Made by a program: the position numbers and the translations under genes. The notes below the pieces were generated by a model, which was given only the letters and a program-made list of their open reading frames with translations, was not told where the DNA came from and did not search any database. This document shows, piece by piece, positions 21,691 through 34,486 of a stretch of 64,000 nucleotides of DNA. Source of the stretch: Terebella lapidaria. Lineage: Eukaryota > Annelida > Polychaeta > Terebellida > Terebellidae. The DNA lies in NCBI GenBank assembly GCA_949152475.1, contig OX424570.1:16922694-16986693 (forward strand), given 5' to 3'. The first letter of the stretch is position 1. Every line of letters begins with the position of its first letter.

Positions 21691-22956
21691 AGGATACCGG
21701 ACAATGTTTAATATTTTAGATGTTAGCCAGGCCACTGGTTAAATTCAAGGTCAAGAGAATATTCAGCATATAAAATATTAAGCATATATCATGTCCACAG
21801 TTGATTGCTAAGCTGTAAATTCAATAATCAGAGAGATATCAGCAATTTTGTGCTGTGGCCTTGTAAATGAAAGCAAAGTTCAAATTCAAGGTCATCAAAA
21901 TATTCAGTGTACATTGTATATCATTTTCTATATGTTCACAATTGATTCCCAAGCCATATAGACAATAGAGGAGCAAGATATGAGCCAGTTTGTCATGTGA
22001 CCTTGAAAATGAGGTCAGAGGTCAAATTCAAGGTCACGAGAATATTCAGCATATATCATTTCCTATATATCCACAATTGATTCCTAAGCCGTGAAATCGA
22101 TAACAAGCGAGATATTAGCCATTTTGTCCTATGACCTTGAAAATGGGGTCAAAGGTCAAATTTAAGGTCATCAGAATATTCAGTATATATCATTTCCTAT
22201 ATGTCCACAATTGATTCCTAAGCTGTAGAGTCGATAATAAGCGAGATATAAGCCATTTTGTACTATGACCTTGAAAATGGGGTCAAAGGTCAAATTCAAG
22301 GCCATCAGAATATTCAGCATATATCATTTCCTATCTGTCCACAATTGATTCCTAAGCTGTAGAGTCAATAATAAGCGAGATATAAGCCATTTTGTGCTCT
22401 GACCTTGAAACCGAGGTCAGAGGTCAAATTCAAGGTCGCGAGAATATTCAGCATATATCATTTCCTATATGTCCACAATTGATTCTTAGTCTCTAATTTC
22501 AATTTTAAGTGAGATATTAGGCTTAATGTGTCCCATTATAAAGCATAGGAGAATTTAACATGGGAAAGTCCCATTTGGGCCGAGTTTGGGCCCAAAATGG
22601 CCCACTTCAAGCGATTCAAGGGCAACGAAATTTATACATGTCAAAGGGGGTACATAGGAGGAGTGTCATGCATCAATAAGAAAAAAAGTTACTGAACAGA
22701 TTTTGAGAAAACGACCGTCAAAGTCCAAAATTGGCCATTTTTCGACGAAAAAGGCCGCCATTTTGAAAAAAATGCGAAAATCAAAAAACTAAAAAAAAAG
22801 CTTTCCTGGAAATATTTTTAGGTATTTTTGTGCAAAATTTCAGAAATATTCGACCATAAACTTTAAAGATAAAAATGTGAATGGACGACGGACGGACGAC
22901 GGACGACGGACGCAACGCCACGGCAATAGGTTATCGGACCAAAGGTCCGGTAACCT
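21691..22956 (+). mobile_element. Pearl/CvA-like (Helentron-associated) element with tandem core
   Basis: It begins AGGATACCGGAC and ends GGTCCGGTAACCT, a short inverted pair. The core is about five to six tandem units near 138 bp, each with TCAAATTCAAGGTC, TATCATTTCCTATATG and CACAATTGATTCCTAAGC. Then come the right module, a GGACGACGGACGG microsatellite, and a hairpin (TTATCGGACC / GGTCCGGTAA) followed by an A run. This is the plan known for bivalve pearl/CvA elements, which are thought to move as non-autonomous Helentrons. No coding capacity. Confidence 0.7.
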
Positions 22957-24894
22957 AAAAAGAAAGAAAAAAAGAAAAGATACCGTACTGATACCTGCTC
23001 GGTGACCATCTGATATGTACAAATCGGCCGATTATATAAAGGGCACCTCCCGGACATTTATCGGCGCTGGGAAGGATACTCTGGGGTGATCGCCTCGTTA
23101 GCTACCCACAATGGTCGGACGAAAATTTTCTATTGGGCATCAGAAGGAGTTCTGGCCGCTCGCTGAGAGGTATGCTAGCAATTCACTACCGATGTCATTT
23201 TTCCGCCGGTCGCCACAAGAAAAAAACTCTGCGTATTTTCATCCGATGCCTCCACTGGCATGTCTCTTATGTCCGTTTGTTGTGCGATGGTCAGGGATGA
23301 TCCTCAGGCGCACGGTGGGTGACCGACCGGAATGACCAAAATTTCAGCCTTTTCTAGCATCGTATCCTCATCGGCGTAGGCATTGGTGCAAATGTGACTT
23401 AGGCATTACGCATTCAAATGGTCCCCTTTGTGATGGATGTAGCCAGAGGATTATTGGTACTATAATTGTGTGTATCTACACCCACAGCTATCAGCAGAGA
23501 GCCTTTCTCCGCCACTGTATTCTGTCCAAAACAGCAGGCCAGCCAGTACGGGTGTTTGGGGAGTGGATTTTCACACCGCCATCCGAACTAACTTGTCCTC
23601 TGATATCAGATTATACAACATATATCTTGTGAAAAAGATATTCAAACAGTTCAATTATGTACCACAGTATAAGGACTGAGTACATCACATTCTGAATCAT
23701 ACAATCGTCTACAGCACACATATACTTCAGCGCTATTACACATGAGTGATTTTACCATGGTTTACACTGTCCCCCATAGCTCAAACTGTTTCTCTCTTCC
23801 ATGTAGACGTACTAACTATAGAATGATTCTACACCAATCATTCTTCTCACGACAGTATGGTTTCAGAGGTTTTACTGGTGTATTGGTCATAACCTACGGC
23901 TATTCGTGGCCTATTCTATACAAATTCAACTCTCCATTTTCATGGAAACCCTTTCCCTCGTAAATGAATTTTCATGAATTCCTTCAACTGAAATTCAATA
24001 ATCAATATATGTTTAAATTCTACAACATCTTATATGTACGTGTAATTTCTGCTACTTGTATATATACTCTTCTTCGAAAATAATAGGTTGAAATTGTTTT
24101 CTGCTTATAACTAACACATCAATATTAAATACACATATATTTAACGGATATGATCAACATAGCTAGAACCCAGCGCCAGAATGATCCATAATATAAATAA
24201 TGCAGAATTCGTGACGTGGAGATGCCTATTAAATATCAAGCTTAATCATGAAATAATTTTATCCGAAGCCGACAATATCTGAGGAATGAACTTTAGATCT
24301 GTTAGCATCAAAACCGTGAAATGGTGAAGTGAGAAGCCAACACTGTGCATACAGTTTCGGTGGTTGACCGATCAATATACATGTAACACTAAGTACACGT
24401 AACACTCAAGCAGTATTTTTCTTGTTCGTGATTGTGAGAAACTATCGTGGTATCCATTGACTTGATGAAATTGGTATGAAAAACGACAAATACGACGGAA
24501 ACATTCAGAAATCCAAATCGAACCAACAAACACAATACATCTACAGAAGTTCCTCAGGCAACCCCCTCCTCTGGCACTCGTAGATGTCTGACAACTCCAG
24601 TTAGCTCTATGTTACTCAGAAACACTGTGCTTCTTCCTTTTTGTGCCTCTTCACTGTCGTATGCACATTGTGATCACGGGATTAATGTTTATTCCCCACT
24701 TCACATAACATACAAACCATACACAGGACCAGAATATGATTCATGTAAAAACGACGTGGAGATTTATATCAACCTCACTTCCGAAATAACTTCATCTGAA
24801 GCTGACACTATCTGAGGAATGTATTAATAAAGGTACACAGGAAACTAAAACTAGTGGGCAGTATAACTAACGTTACTTAACACACACATACGTC
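22957..24894. other. Unassigned sequence, then 3' flank of copy C2
   Basis: The part 22957-23700 is more GC-rich and unlike its neighbours; a TATATAAAG box at 23033 is the only feature I would note, and I recognise no gene. From 23740 on, the sequence resembles the unit flank at 1200-1400 (ACGGCTATTCGTGGCCTATTC). From 24150 it resembles the 3' flank of the gene copies. Confidence 0.4.
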
Positions 24895-25462
24895 AAACAA
24901 AGTGCCATGTAATTTTATTTCACCGAACGCTCCATTATTGTATGAATAGGTACGACAGTCATCGTATGAGATGTAATTTCGCCTCGAAATTGCACCAGAA
25001 AAGTGTTCCCTTCTTGTCCTTTGCAGTCCAATCGAAATCCACTTCCATTGCATTGGCGTGTTACCTGAGATAATGTAGGATTCTACTATTTGGGAAATTG
25101 GTTGTCAGTGACTAGATCATGCAACGGATGGTTCACCATTCAGCAAAATCGAGAAAAAGAGTACCTCCCAACAGGTTGCTAAAGTAAAAAAGCGTGCTTC
25201 CAAGAGCGAGCTAAATCTTATTTTGTGCTACCAAGTTAGTGAGTCGTATGTTAACTATATATGTAACTAACTGTTATCGAGAGCTGATATCAGCAGTTGA
25301 TGAATGTTATTACCATTTTCCGATATTGAGCCAGATAACAGGGACGGTTTTGATTGCTTGAGGTGACTGCTTGGTAATGGGTTCCATAATCTATAGTCAT
25401 AATCTTTGATAAAGCAAAATGTGTCCATTAAATCGTGTTTGTGATCGCAATTGTTATTAGTA
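24895..25462 (-). pseudogene. Copy C2: deleted remnant of a PAN/F5-8C-like gene
   Basis: Exon 3 (25064 down to about 24900) is recognisable as VTRQCNGSGFRLDCKGQEG, with a 13-bp loss where copies B and E read LKVTG; this shifts the frame. Upstream, the start of intron 2 (25160-25380) runs straight into a degraded exon 1 start (about 25460-25400, matching the ATGATTTTATGG signal-peptide region). One deletion therefore removed most of exon 1, intron 1 and exon 2. The start codons are also lost (ACAATTG in place of GCAATGA). Clearly dead. Confidence 0.8.
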
Positions 25463-27881
25463 TATATATCGAATGTCAGAAGGTCTTCAAATATCGTTTC
25501 CATTCATCCATCAGTTCCACAAGCTGACATCAGTTTTATTTTTCATGTAATACACCAATCTTTCATTCAATTTCGTAACATTTTTTCTCTCACCAGAATG
25601 CTCTTATGACTTTTCAACCCCCCTTCGCATGACGTTCTTGATGATAAGCGCAACATTTGTCAAGCACCGATATTTCCCTAAATCTATTCAGAATTTATAA
25701 CCCATGTTCAGAACATCGCCCTATTCATAAAAAAAATGTCAGGAATATTGTATCTATTAGATACAATAGAACCTGGATAACGTGCAGATCGCGATAGTCT
25801 CACAATAGAATCGTCAAGTGTCGCTCGCCTTTGGCAGCATTCATTGTTCACGCCCACAGAATGGGATTTTCATGAAACCTCACTGAGCCTGGAGTCCTGC
25901 TCGGATAGATGAAAAACATATTGTAGTATACACCGGAATTCAGGTGTTGGCATTGTATAAGAACTTACATCAGAATAGATACTGGTAATCAGGAGAATTA
26001 ATTACCTGAATTAAGGCTGTTTTGGAGCCATTATTTTAATTTCGATGTCAACATTGTATACTATTTCCGTTTGGTACATTGGGGTACCCACAAATTGCCT
26101 ATAAGGGACAATTTTATGTCATCGGTAGTAAGGTAAATAAGTCAGAACTTACTGAGAAATATCCACTGTGAATGTCATATTAACTAGGTATAGATCAGCT
26201 GTTGCCAAGTCCAATTAATTTGAGGGTTTTTCAATTTGCACTGGATGTGTGTCAACATTTTGTGACACATGTCAACATTTTGTGACATATGCTGAAAATA
26301 TATCATAGTGATTCTCGTGAACAACGGAAGTGTGCATTCTTCTCTCACTCATCTCCAATTTCGCTCGGAGTTGGGAAAACGGACGCACAGTATTAGTGTG
26401 ATGACATTCACAAGTTTTCCTCATGTGTGTGCAGGATAAACAGCTGGTAATTTAAACAGATATTAAATCATAGGTATATAACTTCACATATTTATTCAAA
26501 CAGACAATATATATCATGACAAAAATAAATTCAAGCAGAATATTTTTTTGTTTGTGCCAAAATAAATACCTGAAATACACAACATTCTGAGTTGTTCATA
26601 TCACAATACAAACAAGCTAACATAACACATATATTTAGGCTGTTTTCATACATAAATAATTCTACCACAGTTTATGCTTTTCATAATAGCTTAGAATGTG
26701 GTTTACTCGACGTAGACACAACCATGGTACAGGTACAATAGACAACTCACGCATTCATCCATCCTCTCACCAAAACTCGAGGATTGAATGGTGTATTCAT
26801 CATACACTATGGCTATTTGGGATCTATTCTATACACAAATGCAACTTTCAATTTGCAAGGGAAACCCTTTCTATTTGTGAATGAGTTTTTATAAAATTCT
26901 TCAACTGACCTTCAGTAATTATTAGACCTTTAAATTCTGAATCATCATATATGTACATGTTATTTCTGCTACATATTTTTCTACTTGTATTAAAAAAAAA
27001 TATTGCTGGAAATTTCTCCTGTATAAAATCAATACAACAATGATCAACACACAGATATTAAACAGACATGTCATTAACATCACAATATTAGGATAATTAG
27101 ACAACAGTGCCAAAATGTGGAGATATATTGTTAGAATTCATCAGATGGAATTCATCAGGTGGAGATGTATACTCAGGAGAAATATCAACCTCTCTTCTGA
27201 AATAACTTTACCGGAAGCTGACAATATCTGAGGAATATACCTATTGATCAAAACCACATGATTTTGGTGGTGTCAATTAAAAGCCTATACTAGAAAATTA
27301 TACCGAACTAGGTAGCATTTCTGGAATATGAATGTAACCCATCCAGATATTCATATCCGAAGACACACTGGCATCATCAGGGGCAGATGGTTTATATCAT
27401 GTTGAAAAAGTTACGTAGGAAGCTGCTTCATCAGCGCCAGATAGTGTTCAGAAAAAAGTGCGCAGAGCAGTTTCGGTAGGAATTCGGGCAGTTGGCCACT
27501 CATTATAGAGACATTATACTGACCCGGTACAGGTAATGATCATGCAGTTTATGCTTATTCGTGATTTATATAAGACACTTTAGTGGTTTATAATATCTAC
27601 TTGATAGAATAGGTATAAAAATGGCTAAGTCAGATTTAGTCATTTTAGAAATCCAAAAACGAACCCGCAAACACTATACATGTACATACATTTCTCAGGT
27701 GACCCACAAAAGCATGGGCCTGTTGAATTATGCTGACACCTTTTGATGTCTAACATGTGCAGGCATATTCATGATACTCAGAAACAGTGTGCTTCTTTCC
27801 TCTGGTTCCTGTTCATTGTCGTCTGATACATTGTGACCATCTGATAAATGTTTATTCTGCACTTCGAATAACATGTAAACT
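25463..27881. other. Diverged unit flank between copies C2 and D
   Basis: No gene supported. Blocks align by eye with 6000-7000 and 780-1750 (for example TCTCCAATTTCGCTCG near 26350 against 750) and with the common 3' flank (27300-27880). A single 63-codon minus frame at 26922-27113 matches part of the hydrophobic frame of the duplicated segment but is not preserved as a protein. Confidence 0.5.
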
Positions 27882-30800
27882 CTACACAAAAAAAGTGTCA
27901 TGTAATTTCATTTCTCGGAACACACAATAGGTGTCCGGACGGGCGCGACAAGCATCGTATCCAGTAACTTTAAGAGACATAATTTCGCCTGCAAATTGCA
28001 CCGGAAAAGTGTCACCTTCTTGTCCTGTGCAGTCCGACCAATACCCACTTCCATTGCACTGGCGAGTTACCTGAAATAATGTGGAAAACTATAGTCAGGC
28101 ATGTATAATAGGTGTGCCTGCACCCCCCCCCCCTCTTGATCCTCCGTAACCAAATTTGCTAGCTGGTTTTTATCATATTATTGAATATTAGTGATGTTTC
28201 CGGAGGCCCATTCCTGGCAAAAATGGTTTTCTTGGCCTTTTTCAAAATGGCCGCTGTCGAAAATCCGGAAAATCATGTTTTGGGCTATAACTCAGCTTCT
28301 ATCGCACATATATACATCATTTTGGTGTCTACATCCATGTTTTTGATTTTGGGGAATACGATGATGTCATTCTTTTGTACCAGTGACTGTTGGTCGCTTC
28401 AGAATCCAGAATGGCTGACAATGAAACCATCGAAAATCACATTTCCGACCATGGTGCCACTGATATGTGAAGGAATCCTCAAATGAGGCCAGATTGATGA
28501 TAAAACAGTTCCATTCTCACAAATCAGGCTCACACCATAAGAATTAATTTTAAAAAATAGTCCCAAGATGGATTTTTTTTGAATGCCTGGATATATTTCT
28601 TGATGACGAGTGTGGCGCTCGCTCAAAGTCGGTGAAAAATATTGCATTTTTTCTGTCACTTGACCTAGTCAGATGGTTTGGGGTTCGTAGAAGCCAACAT
28701 TAGTAGTTATGCATCATTGCCAGCCATTTTGATTATTTATTCACATATCAGTGGCACCATGGTCAGAAATGTGATTTTTGCTGGTTTCAATGTCAGCCAT
28801 TTTGAATTCTGAAGCAACCAACAGTCACAGGTACTCAGGAATGACACCATTTGATTTCCCAGTATCAAAAACATGGGTATAGACAGCAAAATCATGTCTC
28901 TATGTGCAACAGAAGCTGAGTTATAGCCCAAAACATGATTTCCGGATTTTTGACAGCAGCCATTTTGAAAAAGGCCCAGAAAACCAAACCATTTTTGCCA
29001 GGGATGGGCCTCCGGAAACATCGCTAATATTAGAGAATATGATGGAAACCAACTAAAAAAAATTGGTTTTGGAGGATCATGGGGGGGGAGGCACACCTAA
29101 GATACATGCTCGACATATGAATGTGTGGTTCCATGAGCGAGTTTATTAATACTTTGCTCTACCAAGTTATTAGGTTGTATTTATTTGTATGACTAGTTGT
29201 TAGCAAGAAGTGTTATTGGTGATTGATGAATATCCTTACCATTTTCTGATATTGAGCGGGATAACAAGGGCAATTTTGATTTCTTAGAATGTTTTACTCG
29301 GTAATGGGTTCCATAATTTATTGCCTGTAACGCAAGCACAACTCGCTCCATACCGCTTACCTCAATCATGTTGCCATCGTTGTCCTCAAACACAAGACGA
29401 CCAAACTGATCCTTTATGTGACAACGAGACCACACTGTAATTGATGTGAGGCGGACTGCAATCGGGAGATTCAGACGAATCCATATACGATCTGCTCCAC
29501 CATTGGATTCCCATTCATTTCCAAGTCTTGCTTCAACAACCCCATCGAAAGCATTGGTGCAATATGTTCCGAGTTTTTGACTCGAAGCTGTACAGGTTAT
29601 TCCTGGGAGAGTGGTTACGTCATGGTCTCCATCAGCTGTTTCAACAAGAATATATTTCTACAATGTTATTCCCATCCGGTGTGTACACAGACTGTAGCCA
29701 ATCCAAAATTAGCCCAAGGGCTAAGAAAGGTTACCGGACTGATGAAGGTCTCATTTACGATCACCACTGAAACTGCAATATATGATTTCCCATTTGATAC
29801 TTCCAATATTTAAGCTCTACCTTGAAGTGTTCTAGGAGTTTTCTCCATACAGCTACCATTCAAGGAAGAATATCAAAGGTCAAATTCAAGGTCATAACAA
29901 TATTCATTATATATCATTTCATATGTACACAATTGATTCCTAAGCCATAATGTAGCTAACAAACAAGATATTATCCAAAGGTCAAATTCAAGGTTATGAG
30001 GATATTCAGCTTATATCAGCTCCTGTATGTACACAATCGATTCACAAACTGTACAGTTAATAATCAGCGAGATATTAGTCGTTTTGTGCTCTGACTTTGA
30101 AAATAAGCTCAAGGTGAAGTTCAAAGTCATGACAATATTCAGCACATATCATTCCCTATGTGATCACAATTGATTCCTAAGCTGTAAAGTCAATAATAAG
30201 CGAGATAATAAACATCTTGTTCTGTGACTTTAAAAACGAGGTCGAAGGTAAAATTCCAAATCATGAGTATATTCGGTATACCTCATTTTCTATGTGTCCA
30301 CAGTTGATTCCTAACCTATTAAGTTGATACTAAGCAAGATATTTCTGTTTTTGTGCTCTGTACATAATTGATTCCTAATCTGTAAAGTTGATAACAAGCG
30401 ATAACATCAATTACCCATTTTGTGCTTTGACCTTGAAAATTAGGTGCAAGATCAAGTTCAAGGTCAAAAGAATATTCAGCCCATGATTTCCTATATGTGC
30501 ACAATTGAATCCAAATCTGTAAAATTGATGATAAGCGAGATATTACCCATTTTGTTCTTTTGACCTTGAAAATGAGGTCCAAGGTCAAGATCGAGGTCAT
30601 AAGAATATTCAGTATATATCACTTCCTATTTGTCCACAGATGATTCCTAATCTGTAAAGTCAATAATAAGCGAGATATTACCTATTTTGTGCTTTGACCT
30701 TGAAAATGAGGCAGTTGTATACTAATTCCACTAATCAGGAATTACTAATTCCATCAGGTATACAGTAGAAACAACTACATTTAACACACTGTCTGCCTCT

Positions 30801-32136
30801 GATGACGCCAGTGTGTCTTTGGATAAACTATTTGGTCGGGCTTTGTTTCTATTGCAAAATGTTGTATTTTACGTTTCTTATTGGCATCATCAAAATCTGA
30901 TTATATAGGTGGTAATAGATCGATACTTACATTCAAGGTCAACAAAATATTCGGCATACATTATTTCCTATATGTTCACAATTGATTCCTAAGCTGTAGA
31001 ATTGATAAGCGAGATATTAGTCATTTTGTGCTCTGACCTCGAAAATAATCCAGAGGTCAAATTCAAGGTCAACAAAATATTCGGCATACATGATTTCTTA
31101 TAAGTTCACAATTGATTCCTAAGCTGTAAAGTCGATGATAAGCGAGATAGTAACCATTTTGTGCAGTAACCTCGAAAATTAGGTCAAAGGTCAAATTCAA
31201 GGTCACGAGAATATTTGGAATATATCATTTCCTATATGTCCACAATTGATTCCTAATCTCTTATCTCAATAATAAGTGAAATATCAGGAAAAATGTTTCC
31301 CATTATAAAGCATAGGAAAATTTAACATGGCAAAATCCCATTTGGGACCCGTCGAAAACATCAAAATGGCTGCCACGTGCAGACTGGCGATTGAAGGGCA
31401 ATGAAACTTATACATGTCACAGAGGTCCATGAGGGGAATTTTTTAAAACAAACATCTCAAAAGTGGTCAGAAAGTTTTTGAGTAAATGGCCGCCAAAGTC
31501 CAAAATTGACCATTCCCCCCCCCCCCCAAAAAGCCGTCATTTTGAGAAAAAAATTGCGAAAATAAATAAACTAAAAACTACCTCCCTCTTGATATATTTT
31601 TAGGTATATTTGTGCAAAATTTCAAAACGATTCGACTGTAAAGATAAAGATGTAGACGGACGACGACGGATGCAACGCCAAGGCAATGGGTTCCTGGACC
31701 AAAGGTTCGGTAACCTAAAAATGACATCAACAATTCCAAGAAATAATGTTCACATTAAACATTTAAAACTGCTTGTGAAACAAAATAACTCACATTTCTG
31801 GTACACCCAGCTGTCAACTTGTGCTTGCATTGCATTCAGGCTGCTAGATACGTTATAAAAGGAGCACAGGATATCATCTGAACCAGTGACCAAAGTGACA
31901 ACAGCTGTCTTGCACAGATCTGACAATGTGCACGTCTTCAAACAGTACCACGGAACTGTGTCTGTCCCATGTTCAAATGCAGAGTAAGTGTCAGTTTGAA
32001 ATGGTACAGTTGAAAATGTGTAGTCGTTCCTAATATCAAATAAACCTTCAGATATACCGCCATTTATTTGGGTCATACATGGTACAAATAGTACAAAAGG
32101 TGTCCATAAAATCATGTTTGTAACCGCCATTGTCAT
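27882..32136 (-). CDS. Gene D: secreted PAN/apple-like plus F5/8C-like protein, 3 exons
   Basis: Exons 32136-31794, 29635-29361 and 28070-27882 (343+275+189 bp) join in the same phases as B and give 268 residues without a stop. Exon 1 starts MTMAVTNMILWTPFVLFVPC, a signal peptide; the start conserved across copies is the second Met. The PAN-like part has KTCTLSDLCKTAVV and ILCSFYN. The F5/8C-like half in exon 2 reads ITCTASS, CTNAFDG, WIRLNLP and DQFGRLVFEDNDG; exon 3 reads LDC-like SDCTGQEGDTFPV, LKVTGYDAC and FREMKLHDTFFV. The NGGFRE core seen in B and E is YCVFRE here. Donors are GTGAGT and GTAAGC. An AATAAA lies about 30 bp past the stop (27851-27856). Intron 1 is filled by a pearl-like element and intron 2 by a foldback. 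Extracellular role inferred. Confidence 0.75.
28111..29097. mobile_element. 987-bp foldback in intron 2 of gene D, TA flanks
   Basis: The ends GGTGTGCCT and AGGCACACC, each next to a C or G run, are inverted and flanked by TA (28109-28110, 29098-29099). Arms of about 370 bp pair almost throughout (ATGTTTTGGGCTATAACTCA against its inverse near 28915). The middle, 28490-28735, is unique. No transposase. It separates exon 3 from exon 2 of D without touching either. Confidence 0.8.
29728..31716 (+). mobile_element. Long pearl/CvA-like element in intron 1 of gene D
   Basis: It begins AGGTTACCGGAC and ends GGTTCGGTAACCT. The core has about nine or ten diverged units near 138 bp (29875-30715 and 30925-31290), then the GCCGCCAAAGTCCAAAAT module, a C run, a GACGGACGACGAC microsatellite and the terminal hairpin. 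The core is split by a foreign piece at 30718-30912. It has more core units than the element at 21691-22956, the copy-number variation usual for this family. Confidence 0.7.
30718..30912 (-). repeat. Inverted piece of the gene-unit flank inside the pearl-like core
   Basis: Read on the minus strand it matches 1430-1570 and 8498-8638 (AACGCCAGTGTGTTTTTGG here reads GACGCCAGTGTGTCTTTGG on the plus strand). It is diverged, so it was captured long before the recent duplication. Confidence 0.7.
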
Positions 32137-32838
32137 TGGTGTATATATATCGATAAAGATGCTCAAAATCTCGTTTCCAGTCACTCATTAGTTCCACAGG
32201 ATGACGTCGGTTCTATTTTTCGTTTAACACACTGACCATTTATTGAAATTATCAACGTATTCTCCTCACGAGATGCTCTTATCTCTGTTCATTTCTCATT
32301 CGCCGTGCTCTATTGAAACCTTCCATCCCAGCATGTTTTAACTACACGACCTTGTTGGCAGTAAGCACAGTATTTGACGTCGCAAGAACTAATACTATCT
32401 CTTGGTCCATTCAAAATTTAGTGGTAATGTGGAGAGAGAAACGGTAACGTCACCACTCTATTCATAAGACAAGTGTCATCACTTCCCTCGGTGGTGAAGA
32501 ACATCAGGAACAATAGTAACAATAGTGTTGCTTGAATTCATCAGCATTCATTATTTACACCCACACAATGGGTGTGGATTTCATGATACATCACTGCACA
32601 TGGAATGCTGTTCGGATAAATAAAGAACATGCATAGATAGATAATGCCAGGAGTGCTGGCATTTTGTATGTTCTGTTAGGTACGAAGAGGTATTTTATAG
32701 TAAGGTGGAGTGGATAGAAAATCCAAAACGAATAACTTTTTGAATAGAGGAATGCCCGACCATACACTCACATCATAATAGATATTGGTAATCAGGAGAA
32801 ATATTTGGTTATATCAAGGCTGTTTTGGAGTTGTTTAA

Positions 32839-33255
32839 CGTAGTCCGCTACAAACAGTGAGGTAACGGAGAGTCAAAATTTAAAAGTCATTTCTTGAATA
32901 TTATATCCTCAAAATGACATTATTTTATAGAGTAAATGATCAGCATCCTAATACTGAACAGAAAAGAGGGGGTCACCGTGCTCGTTTTTTCTACATATTC
33001 GATCAAAATCACACATTTTTACCTAAAATAACATAAATTCTGGCATTTTTGCACATTTTTTGGTCCATATTCACATCTTGCATCGTGTTTTCCATGCGAA
33101 CGGATACGGTGACCCCCTATTTTCTTTTTAGTTTTAGGATGTTGAACAGTTACTCTATAAAATATATCATTTTGAAGCTCTAGATTTTGTTGATACAGGT
33201 ATTTCTTTTTAAAAAACCTTTGACCTCCTTCCCTCACTGTTTGGAGCGGACTACC
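32839..33255. mobile_element. 417-bp foldback flanked by TTAA
   Basis: The ends CGTAGTCCGCTACAAACAGTG and GGAGCGGACTACC are inverted, with TTAA on each side (32835-32838, 33256-33259). The sister flank of copy A reads GTTGTTCAATTGCGG near 6650 with no insert, which fits a near-TTAA empty site. Interior arms share GGGGTCACC with the 17857-18593 element. Confidence 0.85.
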
Positions 33256-34298
33256 TTAATTGCGGAATTCTGATGTCCTATAATCCTATGGTATTGGTAA
33301 AAAAAAGTCGATACATAAGTCAGATATGACCATGGCCAACATGCACTGTGAATGTCATATGAACCATTGAAAGGAGATCAGCTGGTGTTAAATGCAATTA
33401 ATTTGAGGATTTCTAATTCCTCCATATTTGGACATATCTTTAGAAATGTTTTTAGTCTTATACTACTCAGCGAAGGTCGTGTTGAAAGCTGGTTCTTTGA
33501 AATCTGGTTGCCTCATGCTTGACTGAGTGGGTTGCGATGTATGGAGAGGCGTAGCTCATGGTATTCTCAAACCTAACGCCATGATTAGTTCCCAAAAGTT
33601 GTAATCCGGTATTTCTAGATATTGCTATCAGTGCAAGGAACTTAAGGCCCAGTGTTCATCTTTCAATTTAGTGTAATGTCAGTTTGCCAGTGGTGAATAC
33701 ATGAAGTCGACATAGACAAAACCTAGACAAAAGGTAGTGTTGAAATATGGTGAAAACTGCAAAAAGGACCAGATAATAAAGAATGTTGGTCTGTTTTAAA
33801 AGACTTGAATGAAGCTTTTGATCCTCTCACCAACTAATGCTAATTGCGAAAATTATATGCTTATGGAATGAGCAAAGAGGTTTGTATGTTAAACCTGTGA
33901 ATATGATATGTAAAGAGAAACTATTCAAGGAAAATATGTAGGCCTAATAATTACATGTTGAATGTTGTTCCACATACGAATATTATTCAATTATACTTTT
34001 TGTTATACTTTTTTGTTAATTATACTTTTTGTTACATTGTTGTTTACCTATTTATAGCTTCTTTACGGCTATTTTAACTATTTGAACAGAAAGCAATGTG
34101 TAAAACTAGGAGCACTAAAAGGGAGTGTGGTAGGCTGATGAGAGGAACAGCCCAATGATATTTGTTTTGACACTTCATCCATAGTATTTTCACAAAGTGA
34201 TGTGTCGTTAGCTATTGATGATAACTATCTGAGTGGCTCTGCAAGAAATGCTGTTCAAATTGTCAGTAAGTTGGAGTGTGTCCCTGTTATTATTAACA

Positions 34299-34486
34299 TG
34301 GAAACAATACCCAAGTATATAGTATCCGAGCAAACAAAACCAAATCCATTATCCAATCTAAAAGTCCGGTGTCAGGCAAAATCGAGAAAATTTTATGGAA
34401 TTACATGAACCCCCCATATATGGCCATAAAGGGGTGAAATCAGATGTCCCAGAAAGAGTGAGCATTTCCTGCCCCAAATGTGGCAC
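34299..34486 (+). repeat. Dispersed repeat family, copy 1
   Basis: Shares order and sequence with 62395-62607 (minus) and a shorter piece at 51045-51165 (plus): CCGAGCAAACAAAAC, TTATCCAATCTA, then AGAGTGAGCATTTCCTGCCCC. I recall similar phrases as common in mollusc genomes, but I cannot name the element. Confidence 0.65.

Noticed and set aside
22957-23340. TATATAAAG box and GC-rich stretch as a gene promoter
   Set aside because: No downstream coding sequence or splice pattern could be found on either strand.
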